A stretch of DNA of 64,000 bases from Nocardia sp. NRRL S-836 (GTDB lineage: Bacteria; Actinomycetota; Actinomycetes; Mycobacteriales; Pseudonocardiaceae). The translations under genes and the position numbers were made by a program. The notes under the pieces are model-generated. The model searched no databases, had not been told where the DNA came from, and was given only the letters and a program-made list of their open reading frames with translations. The stretch is taken from contig NZ_LGDY01000091.1 in the NCBI RefSeq assembly GCF_001279525.1, forward strand, positions 558,001 to 622,000, in the 5' to 3' direction. How positions within the stretch are numbered: position 1 is the first letter of the stretch; each line of letters begins with the position of its first letter. Positions 41,863 through 52,300 of the stretch are shown one piece after another.

Positions 41863-42657
41863 GTGTCCAAGATCCAGGCGTCACGGTGGTTGCTGGTGCG
41901 GCTGATCGCCATCGCCGCGCTGTTCCTGCTGTGGCAGCTGGTCGCGCTGGCCGAGATCTGGCCCGCCGCCGTCCTGCCCAGCCCCGGCCAGGTGTGGGAC
42001 CAGCTGCTGTCCACATCGGCCGCGTCGAACGGCCAGGGCGGCTACGCCGGTTCGACGCTGGCCGAACGGCTCGGCGTCAGCCTGCGGCGGGTCGGCTACG
42101 GGTGCTTCTACGGTGTGCTGCTGGGACTTGTGCTCGGGCTGGCAATGGGGTTGGTCCCGGTCGTCAGGGCGGTGACCGAGCCCGCCGTGGCGTTCCTGCG
42201 CGCCCTGCCGCCGCTCGCCTACCTGAGCCTGCTGGTGATCTGGTTCGGCATCGACGAGGAACCCAAGGTCTACCTGCTGATGATCGCCGCGTTCCCGCCG
42301 GTCGCCGTGGCCGCCGCGGCCGCGGTGAGCGGGGTCAACCGGCAGTACGTCGAGGCCGCGCAGGCGTTGGGCGCCAACTGGTTCGACGTCGTCCGCGCGG
42401 TCGTCCTGCCGGCGTCGGGACCGGAGATCCTCACCGGTGTCCGGCTCGCCGTCGGCATCGCCTACAGCTCCGTGGTGGCGGCGGAGACCGTGAACGGCGC
42501 GGACGGGATCGGCGGGATGGTCCTCAACGCCCAGCGCTTCAACCAGACCGCGGTGGTCATCCTCGGTCTTTTCGTCATCGGCATCACCGGTCTGATCATC
42601 GACTCGCTGATCGTGGCCGCCCAACGTGCGTTGTCCCCGTGGCGCGGACGCGCCTGA
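41863..42657 (+). CDS. tauC: ABC transporter permease, taurine/sulfonate type
   Basis: A 264-residue inner-membrane protein with about six transmembrane helices; the first is LLVRLIAIAALFLLWQLVALAEIW. It has the binding-protein-dependent transport signature near EAAQALGANWFDVVRAVVLPASGPEILTGVRLAVGIAYSSVVAAE, the SsuC/TauC EAA loop. The start GTG is fixed by the leaderless promoter. It is first in a four-gene operon with a periplasmic-type lipoprotein, ATPase and TauD-like dioxygenase, so sulfonate uptake for sulfur is the likely role. The gene symbol rests on context. Confidence 0.85.
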   Translation: MSKIQASRWLLVRLIAIAALFLLWQLVALAEIWPAAVLPSPGQVWDQLLSTSAASNGQGGYAGSTLAERLGVSLRRVGYGCFYGVLLGLVLGLAMGLVPVVRAVTEPAVAFLRALPPLAYLSLLVIWFGIDEEPKVYLLMIAAFPPVAVAAAAAVSGVNRQYVEAAQALGANWFDVVRAVVLPASGPEILTGVRLAVGIAYSSVVAAETVNGADGIGGMVLNAQRFNQTAVVILGLFVIGITGLIIDSLIVAAQRALSPWRGRA

Positions 42658-42672
42658 GACCGAGGAGTCGTC

Positions 42673-43692
42673 GTGCCGATCTCGCGCAGGAACCTGCTGG
42701 CCCTGCTCGCTTCCGCACCGGTGCTGGCCGCGTGCGGGGTGGGTGGCTCGTCACCGGGTGGCGCCAAGGGCGTGCGGGTGGCGTTCCAGAACTTCGCCGA
42801 CAGCACGCTGCTGCTGAAGGACCGGCAGACGCTGGAGAAGGCGTTGCCGGATCACAAGATCACGTGGACCGCGTTCGACTCCGGCGCGAGCATCAACACC
42901 GCGTTCCTGGGCGGTGCGATCGACCTCGCGGTGATCGGCAGCAGCCCGGCCGCCGCCGGCCTGTGCCCGCCGCTGAACATCCCGTACCAGGTGATCGAGC
43001 TGCTGAACGTCATCGGCGACAGCGAGGCACTCGTGGTGCGCAAGGCCAGTGGTGTCACCAAGATCTCGGAGCTGGCCGGCCGCAAGGTCGCCGCGCCGTT
43101 CAGCTCGACCGCCCACTACAGCCTGCTCGCCGCGCTGGAACTGGCCGGGGTGCCCGCGGGCTCAGTGACGCTGGTCGACCTCGAACCGCAGAACATCCAG
43201 GCCGCGTGGCAGCGCGGTGACATCGACGGCGCCTACGTCTGGACGCCGGTGCTGAGCGTGTTGCAGCAGGACGGCGTGACGCTCACCGACAGCGCGAAGC
43301 TGGCCGCCGCCGGCAAGCCGACGCTCACGTTCACCGTGGCGCGCAAGGAGTTCGCCGACGCCAACCCCGACGTGATCGGCAAGTGGCTCGCCGCGACGAA
43401 CGACGCGATCAAACTGGTCAAGACCGACCCTGCCACGGTCGCGGCCGCCGTCAGCCGGCAGCTCGGCATCGGCGAGGCCGACGCACTGGCCCAGCTCAAG
43501 CAGAACATCTACCTGGACCACGACGAGCAGCGCGGTCCCGACTACTTCGGCACCCCGGAGGCGCCGGGGCAGCTGGCGAACCGCCTGCGTGACACGGCGG
43601 AGTTCCTGCGCGCGCAGAAGAAGGTCGACCAGGTGCCGGACCTGGCGGCGTTCCGGGCCGCGCTGCGGGCACCGGGGGCCGGCCATGCCTGA
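42673..43692 (+). CDS. tauA: ABC transporter substrate-binding lipoprotein, taurine/sulfonate type
   Basis: A 339-residue lipoprotein starting at GTG with GAGGAG upstream. The Tat-like/lipoprotein signal ISRRNLLALLASAPVLAACG ends in the lipobox LAAC. The mature protein is an SsuA/TauA-type solute binder: VRVAFQNFADSTLLLKD, FDSGASINTAFLGGAIDLAVIGSSPAA, then ISELAGRKVAAPFSSTAHYSLLAALELAG and IDGAYVWTPVLSVL. It would be anchored outside the membrane and hand taurine or another sulfonate to the TauC-like permease. The stop overlaps the ATPase gene by 8 bp. Confidence 0.88.
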   Translation: MPISRRNLLALLASAPVLAACGVGGSSPGGAKGVRVAFQNFADSTLLLKDRQTLEKALPDHKITWTAFDSGASINTAFLGGAIDLAVIGSSPAAAGLCPPLNIPYQVIELLNVIGDSEALVVRKASGVTKISELAGRKVAAPFSSTAHYSLLAALELAGVPAGSVTLVDLEPQNIQAAWQRGDIDGAYVWTPVLSVLQQDGVTLTDSAKLAAAGKPTLTFTVARKEFADANPDVIGKWLAATNDAIKLVKTDPATVAAAVSRQLGIGEADALAQLKQNIYLDHDEQRGPDYFGTPEAPGQLANRLRDTAEFLRAQKKVDQVPDLAAFRAALRAPGAGHA

Positions 43693-44479
43693 GGTGGGCG
43701 AGCTGCGCGGCGTCGAGCACGCCTATCAGACCAAGGCGGGCCCGGTGCCGGCGCTCGGCCCGCTGGACCTGACGATCGAGCCGGGGGAGTTCCTGGTCGT
43801 CGTCGGCCCGTCCGGGTCGGGCAAGAGCACGTTGCTGCGCCTGCTGGCCGGGTTCGAGCGTCCGTCCACAGGGGACGTCACGCTGCTCGGCCACCCGCCG
43901 GTGCCGGGCCGCGAGGTCGGGGTGGTGTTCCAGCAGCCGCGGCTGTTCCCGTGGAGCACGGTCGGCGGGAACATCGCCACGGCGCTGCGGTGGGCTAAGG
44001 TGCCGAAGCCGGACCGACCGGCGCGGGCGGCGGAACTGCTGTCGCTGGTCGGGCTCGACGGCCTCGGCCCGCGGCGCACCTGGGAGATCTCCGGCGGGCA
44101 GCAGCAACGCGTCGCCATCGCCCGCGCACTCGCCGCACGGCCGCGGCTGCTGCTGATGGACGAGCCGTTCGCCGCGCTCGACGCCCTGACGAGGGAACGG
44201 TTGCAGGAGGACGTCCGCACCCTCACCGATGACGGCAAGTCGGTCGTGTTCGTGACGCACAGCGTCGACGAGGCGGTGTTCCTCGGCAGCCGCGTCATCG
44301 TCCTCACCGACCGGCCCGGCCGGATCGCGCTGAGCCTGCCCGTCGACCTGCCCCGCCACGGCCTGACCGCCGACGAGCTGCGCGGCTCACCGCGCTACGC
44401 GGCACTGCGCGGCGAAGTGGGTGCCGCGGTGCGGGCGACCCTGACCTCCCGACCCGACCAGCTCGTGGAGAAGGCATGA
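43685..44479 (+). CDS. tauB: ABC transporter ATP-binding protein, taurine/sulfonate type
   Basis: A 264-residue nucleotide-binding subunit: Walker [11 protein letters not shown]-loop in [14 protein letters not shown], signature SGGQQQR, Walker [13 protein letters not shown], and switch His in [20 protein letters not shown]. The 'Q..LFPW.TV..N' and 'VTHDVDEAV' variants are those of the SsuB/TauB/NrtD group. It overlaps the gene before it by 8 bp and the dioxygenase after it by 4 bp (ATGA). Confidence 0.92.
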   Translation: MPEVGELRGVEHAYQTKAGPVPALGPLDLTIEPGEFLVVVGPSGSGKSTLLRLLAGFERPSTGDVTLLGHPPVPGREVGVVFQQPRLFPWSTVGGNIATALRWAKVPKPDRPARAAELLSLVGLDGLGPRRTWEISGGQQQRVAIARALAARPRLLLMDEPFAALDALTRERLQEDVRTLTDDGKSVVFVTHSVDEAVFLGSRVIVLTDRPGRIALSLPVDLPRHGLTADELRGSPRYAALRGEVGAAVRATLTSRPDQLVEKA

Positions 44480-45351
44480 CGATCTCGTTCGACCCCTTGA
44501 CGACCGCCATCGGCGCGCAGGTGTCCGGAGTGGACCTCGCGCAGGAGCTCACCCCCGAGCAGGTGGCGCAGATCCGGCAGGCGTTGCTGGACCGCAAGGT
44601 GCTGGTGTTCCGCGGTCAACACCTCGACCCGTCCGCGCACCGCGCGTTCGCCGCGTCGCTCGGCGAGCTGACGCCCGCCCACCCGGTGGTGCCCGGCCTC
44701 GACGAGGACCACCCGGAGATCTACGTGCTCGACAGCGGTGACGGCGGCAAGGCCCCGCAGTGGCACACCGACGTCACGTTCACCCGCACGCCGCCGCTGG
44801 GCTCCGTGCTGCGCGCGGTGGCCCTGCCGCCGACCGGTGGCGACACCTGCTGGACCGACCTGGAGGCCGCCTACCTCTGGCTGTCACCGCCCCTGCGCGA
44901 GCTGGCCGACAGGCTCGAGGCGGTCCACGACGGGCGCAAGGACTTCGAGGAGCTCCTGCACGTCCGGCAGTCCGGCGAGGGCAACGTCTGGGACGGCGAA
45001 CGGGTCAGGTCGCTCGACCCCGTGACGCACCCGGTCGTGCGCGTGCACCCGGAAACGGGCCGCCGCAGCCTCTTCGTGAACCCCGGCTTCACCACGCACG
45101 TCAAGGACGTCTCCGAGACCGAGAGCCGTGCCCTGCTCGACCTGTTCTTCGCCGCCATCGGCCGCCAGGAGCACAGTGTCCGCCACCGCTGGGCGCCCGG
45201 CGACGTCGTGGTGTGGGACAACCGCAGCACCGCCCACCTCGCGGTCGACGACTACGGCGACCAGCACCGGGTCATGCACCGGATCACGATCCGCGGCGAC
45301 CGCCCCACCGGCCCGCGGGCGGGCGCGGTCTCCGCGGACGGGCACGCATGA
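44476..45351 (+). CDS. tauD: TauD-like taurine/alpha-ketoglutarate dioxygenase
   Basis: A 291-residue Fe(II)/2-oxoglutarate dioxygenase. The metal triad is visible: His97 and Asp99 in WHTDVTFTRTPPLGS, and His268 in RVMHRITIRGD. The 2-oxoglutarate-binding Arg is in that last segment. TGGDTCWTDLEAAYLWLSPPLREL and GFTTHVKDVSETES are subgroup features. Such enzymes hydroxylate taurine (or a related sulfonate or 2,4-D-like ether), releasing sulfite. Encoded last in the operon with TauABC-like genes under a TetR palindrome; whether taurine itself is the substrate is not proved. Confidence 0.92.
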   Translation: MTISFDPLTTAIGAQVSGVDLAQELTPEQVAQIRQALLDRKVLVFRGQHLDPSAHRAFAASLGELTPAHPVVPGLDEDHPEIYVLDSGDGGKAPQWHTDVTFTRTPPLGSVLRAVALPPTGGDTCWTDLEAAYLWLSPPLRELADRLEAVHDGRKDFEELLHVRQSGEGNVWDGERVRSLDPVTHPVVRVHPETGRRSLFVNPGFTTHVKDVSETESRALLDLFFAAIGRQEHSVRHRWAPGDVVVWDNRSTAHLAVDDYGDQHRVMHRITIRGDRPTGPRAGAVSADGHA

Positions 45352-45438
45352 GCGTGAGACGTTCGCCTATTCCGCGGCCCGCCGGCCGTGGCTTCACTGG
45401 AGGTACGACCACGTAGACACGACAAACCGAGGTGACGC

Positions 45439-46239
45439 ATGACCATCGCGCATCCGCCGAAGCCGGACACCGCCCTGTGGGTGTACGCGCACCCGCGCCG
45501 CGACTCGCTGAACGACCGCCTCCTGCAGGCCGGCACCAAGGCGTTGGCGCAGCGGTACGAGGTGACGGTCTCGGACCTCTACGCGCAGGGCTTCGACCCC
45601 GTGCTGTCCGAGCGCGACCTGGGGGATCTGGCGGACCGTCCCGGCAACATCGCCGAGCTTGCCGGTGACGCCTATGCCAACGGCCGGCTTCCGGCCGACG
45701 TCCGCGAGGAGCAGGCCAAGCTCGCGGCGGCCGAACTGCTCGTCGTGCAGTTCCCGCTGTGGTGGTACGGGCCGCCGGCGATCCTCAAAGGATGGTTCGA
45801 CCGGGTGCTCACCAGCGGCTTCGCCTACGATGACACCGATCCCGAACTGGGCGTGCCGCGCCGGTACGGCGACGGCGGGCTGGTGGGCCGCAAGGCACTC
45901 GTCGTGGTCACGGCCGGCGAGGATGAGCGCTCCATCGGCCCGCGCGGGATCAGCGGCGACCTCGACAGCCTGCTCTTCCCGATCACCCACGGCGTTCTCT
46001 GGTACGTCGGGATCGAGGCGCTGGACCTGCACGTGGTCCACGACGCCGACTCGCTCGGCGCGGAAGGCGTCGAGGAGCAGGTCGACCGCCTGGTGGCCCG
46101 GCTCGACGGCGTTGCAGGGGAACGCCCGCGGCTGTTCCGGCGCCTGCGCGACGGTGAGTACGCGGGCACGCGGGCCTTGCGTGAGGACCTGCTGCCCGGC
46201 CGCACCGACCTGGGCATCCACCTCGCTGACCGGGGCTGA
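45439..46239 (+). CDS. NAD(P)H:quinone oxidoreductase (flavodoxin-2 fold)
   Basis: A 266-residue flavoprotein of the NQO1/KefF/MdaB group. Features: LWVYAHPRRDSLNDRLLQAGTKAL for the FMN/FAD phosphate loop, YEVTVSDLYAQGFDPVLSERD, then LLVVQFPLWWYGPPAILKGWFDRVLTSGFAYD, the family hallmark. It would reduce quinones by two electrons with NAD(P)H. GAGGTGA precedes the ATG. It lies 87 bp after tauD with no terminator seen and could be read through, but a separate promoter is likely. Confidence 0.92.
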   Translation: MTIAHPPKPDTALWVYAHPRRDSLNDRLLQAGTKALAQRYEVTVSDLYAQGFDPVLSERDLGDLADRPGNIAELAGDAYANGRLPADVREEQAKLAAAELLVVQFPLWWYGPPAILKGWFDRVLTSGFAYDDTDPELGVPRRYGDGGLVGRKALVVVTAGEDERSIGPRGISGDLDSLLFPITHGVLWYVGIEALDLHVVHDADSLGAEGVEEQVDRLVARLDGVAGERPRLFRRLRDGEYAGTRALREDLLPGRTDLGIHLADRG

Positions 46240-46363
46240 CCCGCTCGGCCGATCGGGTCGCGAACACGACCGTGTAGGCGAAATGTAGGGGGTGTTGCTG
46301 GGCTGAGCCGGCAGGTCACCGCCACCGGGACGGCGAGCTGCCCGATCACCTGGTGGGGGAACC

Positions 46364-49300
46364 GTGGCGAAGCGACTTCGTGCTGTCCGTGTGCGCCGGT
46401 CCAGGTCGGTGCGGGCAGTGGCGCTCGCGCTCGTCGTCGTGCTGCTCGGCAGCATCGCCGCGGACGCGCAGCCGGGCGGGGACGGCCACCGGACCACCCC
46501 GGCGCCGGGGCAGCGGTGGGGCAGTGCCGCGGGGCTCTCACACCTGGCCGACGGCAAGGTCAACAGATCCCTGCCGGCCACGGAACGCGGCCGGTACCCC
46601 AGGGTGACCGGGGTGGTCGAGCCGGCCAACACCGCGGCGGTGGAGCAGGGGCCGGTTCCCGCGCGCACCGGGTTCGACCGGGCGGCCAGCAAGGAGGTCA
46701 CGGCCGCCCGCAACGCCTTCGAGAAGAGCTACACGAACACCGACGGCACCGAGACAACGGAGATCTCGGCCACGCCGGTCCACTACCGCGGCGCGGACGG
46801 GGCCTGGCAGCCGATCGACACGACCGTGGTGCCGGGCAACGGTCGCTGGCGCAACGCCACCAACACCGCCACGCTCGAGTTCGCCGGCCGTGCCGACCAC
46901 CCCGAGCTGGTGAAGGTGGGCGTCGAGGGCGGTTCGCTCGCCTACGGCCTGGCCGGTGCCGCGGCGGTGAGCGGTGCCGCGCAGGGGTCGACGATCACCT
47001 ACGCGGGGGTGCGGCCCGGCGTCGACGTGCGGTTGGACGTCAAGCCGGGCGGTGTGAAGGAAACCCTGGTGCTGCACGGAAAGCCGGCGGACCACACGTT
47101 CACGTTCCCGTTGCGGCTCACCGGGTTGACGGCCAGGATGGCCGACGGCCAGGTGGTCTTCACCGACGCCACGGGAGCGGTCCGCGCGGTCATCCCGCGC
47201 GGCGACCTCACCGACGCGGCCGGCGTGCGGTCCACGGCCGTCGGCTACGAGCTCGTCGACGGCGGGTTGCGCGTGACCGCCGATCGAGACTGGCTCGCCG
47301 ACCCGGCCCGCAGGTACCCGGTCGAGCTCGACCCGACCATCGGGCCACCGCTCAACTCCGAGGCCGCTGACGGCGCGATGTACGTGCGCGGCACCGGTTC
47401 GGCCTCCGGCGCGGACCAGCTCCAGGTCGGCAAGCTCGACGGCGTGTCGACGGCGTCCTACGTCGCGTTCGGCAAGGTGGTCGAGAACCTGCGGTTCCAC
47501 ACGATCTACAGCGCCCAGCTGGTGGTCGGCAGCTACTTCGCGAACTCCTGCCGGGCGCGGCCCGTGACCGTGCACCCGGTGACCCAGGCGTGGACGGCGA
47601 GCGGCAGCTACTCCTACCCGGGACCGCAGGTCGGCGCGGCGCTGGGGTCGAAGTCGTTCGCGCACGGGTTCGTCGAGCAGGGGAGCACCGGCTCGGCCTG
47701 CCCGCCGTCCGCCGAGCTGATCGACCTCGGTGCGGCGGGCGTCACCCTCGTGCAGGGCTGGGTCAACGGCACCACCCCCAACCACGGTCTCTCGCTGCGC
47801 GCCGACGTCTCCGACCCGTTGAGCGGCAAGCGGCTCACCGGCACCGCGGGCAGCAACCCGCCGCGGCTCTACATCACGCACAGCCCGTACAACGCCTCCT
47901 ACGCCCTGCCCAAGCCGGTGCCGGACCCGCCGGTGCTGCAGAACCAGGACGGCAAGGTCAGGTTCACCGTCACCAACCGCGGCGCCGGGGACTGGACGCC
48001 GGGCAACCACTACCTCGCCTACCGCGTCTACAACGCGAAGACCGGTGCCGCCGTCGGCCAGCAGCGCTCGGCGAGCCTGCCCGGCACGATCGCGCGGGGT
48101 GCGACCACGACGCTCGACGCGACGATCAAGGCGTTGCCACCCGGCACGTACTTCCTGGACTTCTCGATGGTCGGTCCCGGCGGTGTCTTCTTCACCGACC
48201 ACCTGGTGCCACCGCTGCGGCTCAGCCTGCGGGTCGTCGACATCCCGCCGGTCGTGCAGGAGCTGCACCCGCCCAACGGGTACCGCGCGCCGACGTTGAC
48301 GCCGACGCTGTGGGGCAGGGCGCTCGACATCGACGCGCCGCCGGGCAGCTCGCTGTCGTTCAAGTTCGAGGTCTGCGAGTCCGGCGCGGCCGGGAGCCCG
48401 GTGAACTGCTTCGACTCGGGCTACCAGAGCGCGCAGTCGTGGGCGGTGCCCGCGGGGAAGCTGAGGTGGGCGAAGTCGTACCTGTGGCGGGTGTTCGTCA
48501 AGGACGCGGGCAACGAGGTGACCTCGCCGCGGTCGACCGTGCTCACCGAGGTGCCGCAGCCCGAGATCACCTCCCGCCTCGCCGGTGCGTCGAAGAGCGC
48601 CGACGCGCAGGACTTCGACGGGCAGTCCGGCAACGTGACGACCACGGCCGTCGACGCGACAGTCGCGACCGTCGGCCCCGACCTGGCGGTCGCGCGCACC
48701 TACAACAGCGTCGACCCACGCCGCGACGGCCTGTTCGGCGCGGGCTGGACCACGCGGCTCGACATGCGCCTGGTGCCCGACGACGACGGCTCCGGCAACG
48801 TCGTCGTCACCTACGCCGACGGCCAGGCCGTGCGCTACGGCCGCAACCCCGACGGCACCTACGCGACCGGACCGGGCCGCACCGCCGTGCTGACCCCGGT
48901 TTCCGGCGGCTGGACGCTCGACGACCGCTCCGGCACGGTTCACACGTTCTCGTCGAGCGGACGGCTCACCCGCATCACCGACAACGCCGGCCGCGCGCTC
49001 GTCCTGACCTACAACAACACCGACGGCAAGCTCGCCAAGGCCCAGGTCTCCACCAGCCAGACCAACACCGCCGGCCGTGCGCTGCGCTTCACCTGGACCG
49101 GCGCGCACATCACCTCGGTCACAACGGACCTGAACACCGTCTGGAAGTACACCTACACCGGCGACACGCTGACCTCGGTGTGCGCGCCGGACAACGCCTG
49201 CACCCGCTACACCTACGCGCAGGGTTCCCACTACCGCACGGCGGTGCTCGACGACCGGCCCGACGCCTACTGGCGCCTGGGGGAGGCCCAGGGCACGGCC

Positions 49301-52300
49301 GCCGGCAGCGACGTGGCCGTGAACCTGGGCAAGGACGCGGCCACCTACGCGAACGTCGCGCTCGGCACCACCGGCGCGGTCGCGGGGTCGGCCGGCACCG
49401 CTGCCACGTTCAACGGCACCTCGTCGCGGATGGACCTGCCGAAGGGCACCCTGAAGAAGAGCAGGGACGGCGCGGTCGAGCTGTGGTTCAAGGCGAACCC
49501 GACCGGCACCGGCGGGCCGTTGCTCGGCTACCAGGACAAGGCGTTCGACACCGCGCCCGGCCGTGGCGTGCCGGTGCTGTACGTCGGTACGGACGGCAAG
49601 CTGCGCGGCCAGTTCGGTGCCGCGGCCGTCGCACCGCTCACCTCGTCCGGCACCGTCAACGACGGCCGCTGGCACCACGCCGTGCTGTCGTCGATGGGCG
49701 CGACCCAGACGCTGTACCTCGACGGAGCGCAGGCCGCGCAGGCATCCGGTGTGGACGTCGACCACTCGCTGCTGACGTTCAACCAGGTCGGTGCCGCTAC
49801 CGCGACCGGCACCTGGCCCGCGTGGGGGACCGCGGGCAAGCGGTTCTTCGCCGGCGTGGTCGACGACGTCGCCGTCTACGCGCACCCGCTCGGCGCCGCT
49901 TCCGTTGCCGCGCACCACCGTTACGGCACCGGCTCGGCCGACCAGCTCACCGCGGTCACGATGCCCGGCGGTGCCCAGGCGGCCGCCGCCACCTACGACA
50001 CCGTGCTCGACCGCGTGGCCACCTACACCGACCGCGACGGCGGCACGTTCAAGATCGGTGCGCCGCTGGTCTTCGGCGACGACACCGACCTGCGCCGGAC
50101 CGTCCAGGTGCTCGACCCGGCGGGCCGCCCGCTGCTCTACGAGTACGACGCGCTGACCGGCAAGCTGCTGCGCTCCGGCCTGCCGCTCGCGCTGGAGGTC
50201 CGCGACGAGGACCGGCCGGGTGGTCAGGTGCCGCCGCCGACGCAGGTGGAGAAGTGCGAGAAGCCAGATCCCGCCGATCCCTCGTTCTGCACGGTGATCC
50301 CCGGCGAGGCGGGTGGCCCGGTGTTCGTCACGCAGCCCACCGGTGGCCTCGCGATCCGCACGTACTCCTACGACGAGGCGGGCAACCTCTCCGTTGCCAC
50401 CAACGAGAACGGCGACTCCGTCACGACCACCTACGACGGCGCCGGCCACCCGGTGTCGGTGAAGACCTGCCAGTCGGCCGGGGTCTGCCAGACCAGCTAC
50501 ACGACCTACCCGGCGAGCGCGCCCGACCCGTCCGACCCGCGCAACGACCTGCCGGTGGAGACCCGCGACGGCCGGTCGGCGAGCGCCACCGACACCACCT
50601 ACCGCACCAGCTACACCTACACGTCCACCGGCAACCTGAGCACCAGGACCACGCCGGACGGCAACGTCGTGCGCAGCACCTACACGATCGGCGCCGAGTC
50701 GGCCGCAGGCGGCGGCGTGGTGCCGCCAGGGCTGCCGCTGACGAGCACGGACGCGCGCGGCAAGGTGACCGGGTTCGGCTACTTCGCGAACGGCGACCTG
50801 GCGCGGGTGACCGAGCCGTCGGGCCTGGTGACGAGCTACACCTACGACGCGCTCGGCCGGCAGGTGAGCGAGACGGAGACGTCCGACGCGTTCCCCGCCG
50901 GGGTGACCACGACGACGACCTACGACGCGATGTCCAGGCCTGTCACCGTGACCGGGCCCGTGACGACGAACGCCGTCGACGGCACCAAGCACCAGCGCCG
51001 CTCGGTCACGACCTACGACGTCGACGGCAACGTGACGCAGGTCGACGACATCGACCTGCTCGGCGGTGATGCCACGCGCACGGTGAAGACCGAGTACGAC
51101 GGCAGCGGCAGGCCCACCAAGGTCATCGACCCCGAGGGCAACGAGACAACGGCGAGCTACGACCGGTTCGGCAACCAGACGTCCACCGTGGACGCGAACG
51201 GGAACCGGCACGACTTCGCCTACACGGCGCAGAACAAGCTCGCCGAGATCCGGTTGCGCGCGTACACCGGCGACACCGCGGGCGGCCTCACGGACGACTA
51301 CCTGGTGCTGCGCTCCTACTCCTACGACCACGCGGGCCGGCAGGTGAGCGAGACCGACGCGATGGGCCGCCGGACCGAGTACCTGTACACCGGCGACGAC
51401 AAGCTGCGCAAAGCCGTGCTGAAGAACTTCCACAACGCCGACGGTTCGACCCGCGACCTCGTGCTCGCCGACCTCACCTACGACGGTGCCGGCAACGTGG
51501 TCAGGCAGGTCACCGGCAACGGCACCTCGACCGTGACGTCGACCTACGACCGCGTCGGCAACCTGCTCACGTCCACAGAGGACCCGGACGGCCTCGCGCG
51601 CACCACCGCCCACACCTACGACGCCACCGGCAACATCACCAGGACCAGCCGCAACGGCAAGGCGTCCAACGTGCCGTGGTCGACGTCGCCGGACGCCGAG
51701 GTCGTCGACATCGCCTACGACGACAGCGGCAACGCGATCAGGCAGTCGACCTCCACCGGTGACACGACGCTGGTCACCACGTCCGCGTACGACCAGCGCG
51801 GCAACGTCGTCGCCGAGACCGACCCGCGCGGCAACCTGACCGGAGCCGACCCGGCGGCGTTCACGACGAACCACACCTACGACGAGCTCGGCCGCCAGAC
51901 CGCCGTCACCGGCGCGCCGGTCAAGGCCGAGAACGGCGGCGCGACGCAGACCGTCCGCCCCGTCGCGACCACCGGCTACAACACGTTCGGCGAACCCGTC
52001 GCGGTCAAGGACGAAACTGGCGCGGTCTTCCGCACGGCCCACGACCGGCTCGGCCGCGTGGTCACGCAGACCAAACCCGCCTACACCCCACCGGGCACGT
52101 CGTCCGCGATCACGCCGACCACCCGCACCCGTTACGACGGCCTCGGCAACGTCGTCGAGCTGACCGACCCGCTCGGCAACTCCGAGCGCTTCGGCTACGA
52201 CCAGCTGGGCCGCCAGGTGACGATCGACCGGCCGATGAAGAACAACAACGACCGCGCCCTCTGGAAGGCCACCTTCACCAGAACCGGCCAGCGACTGTCC

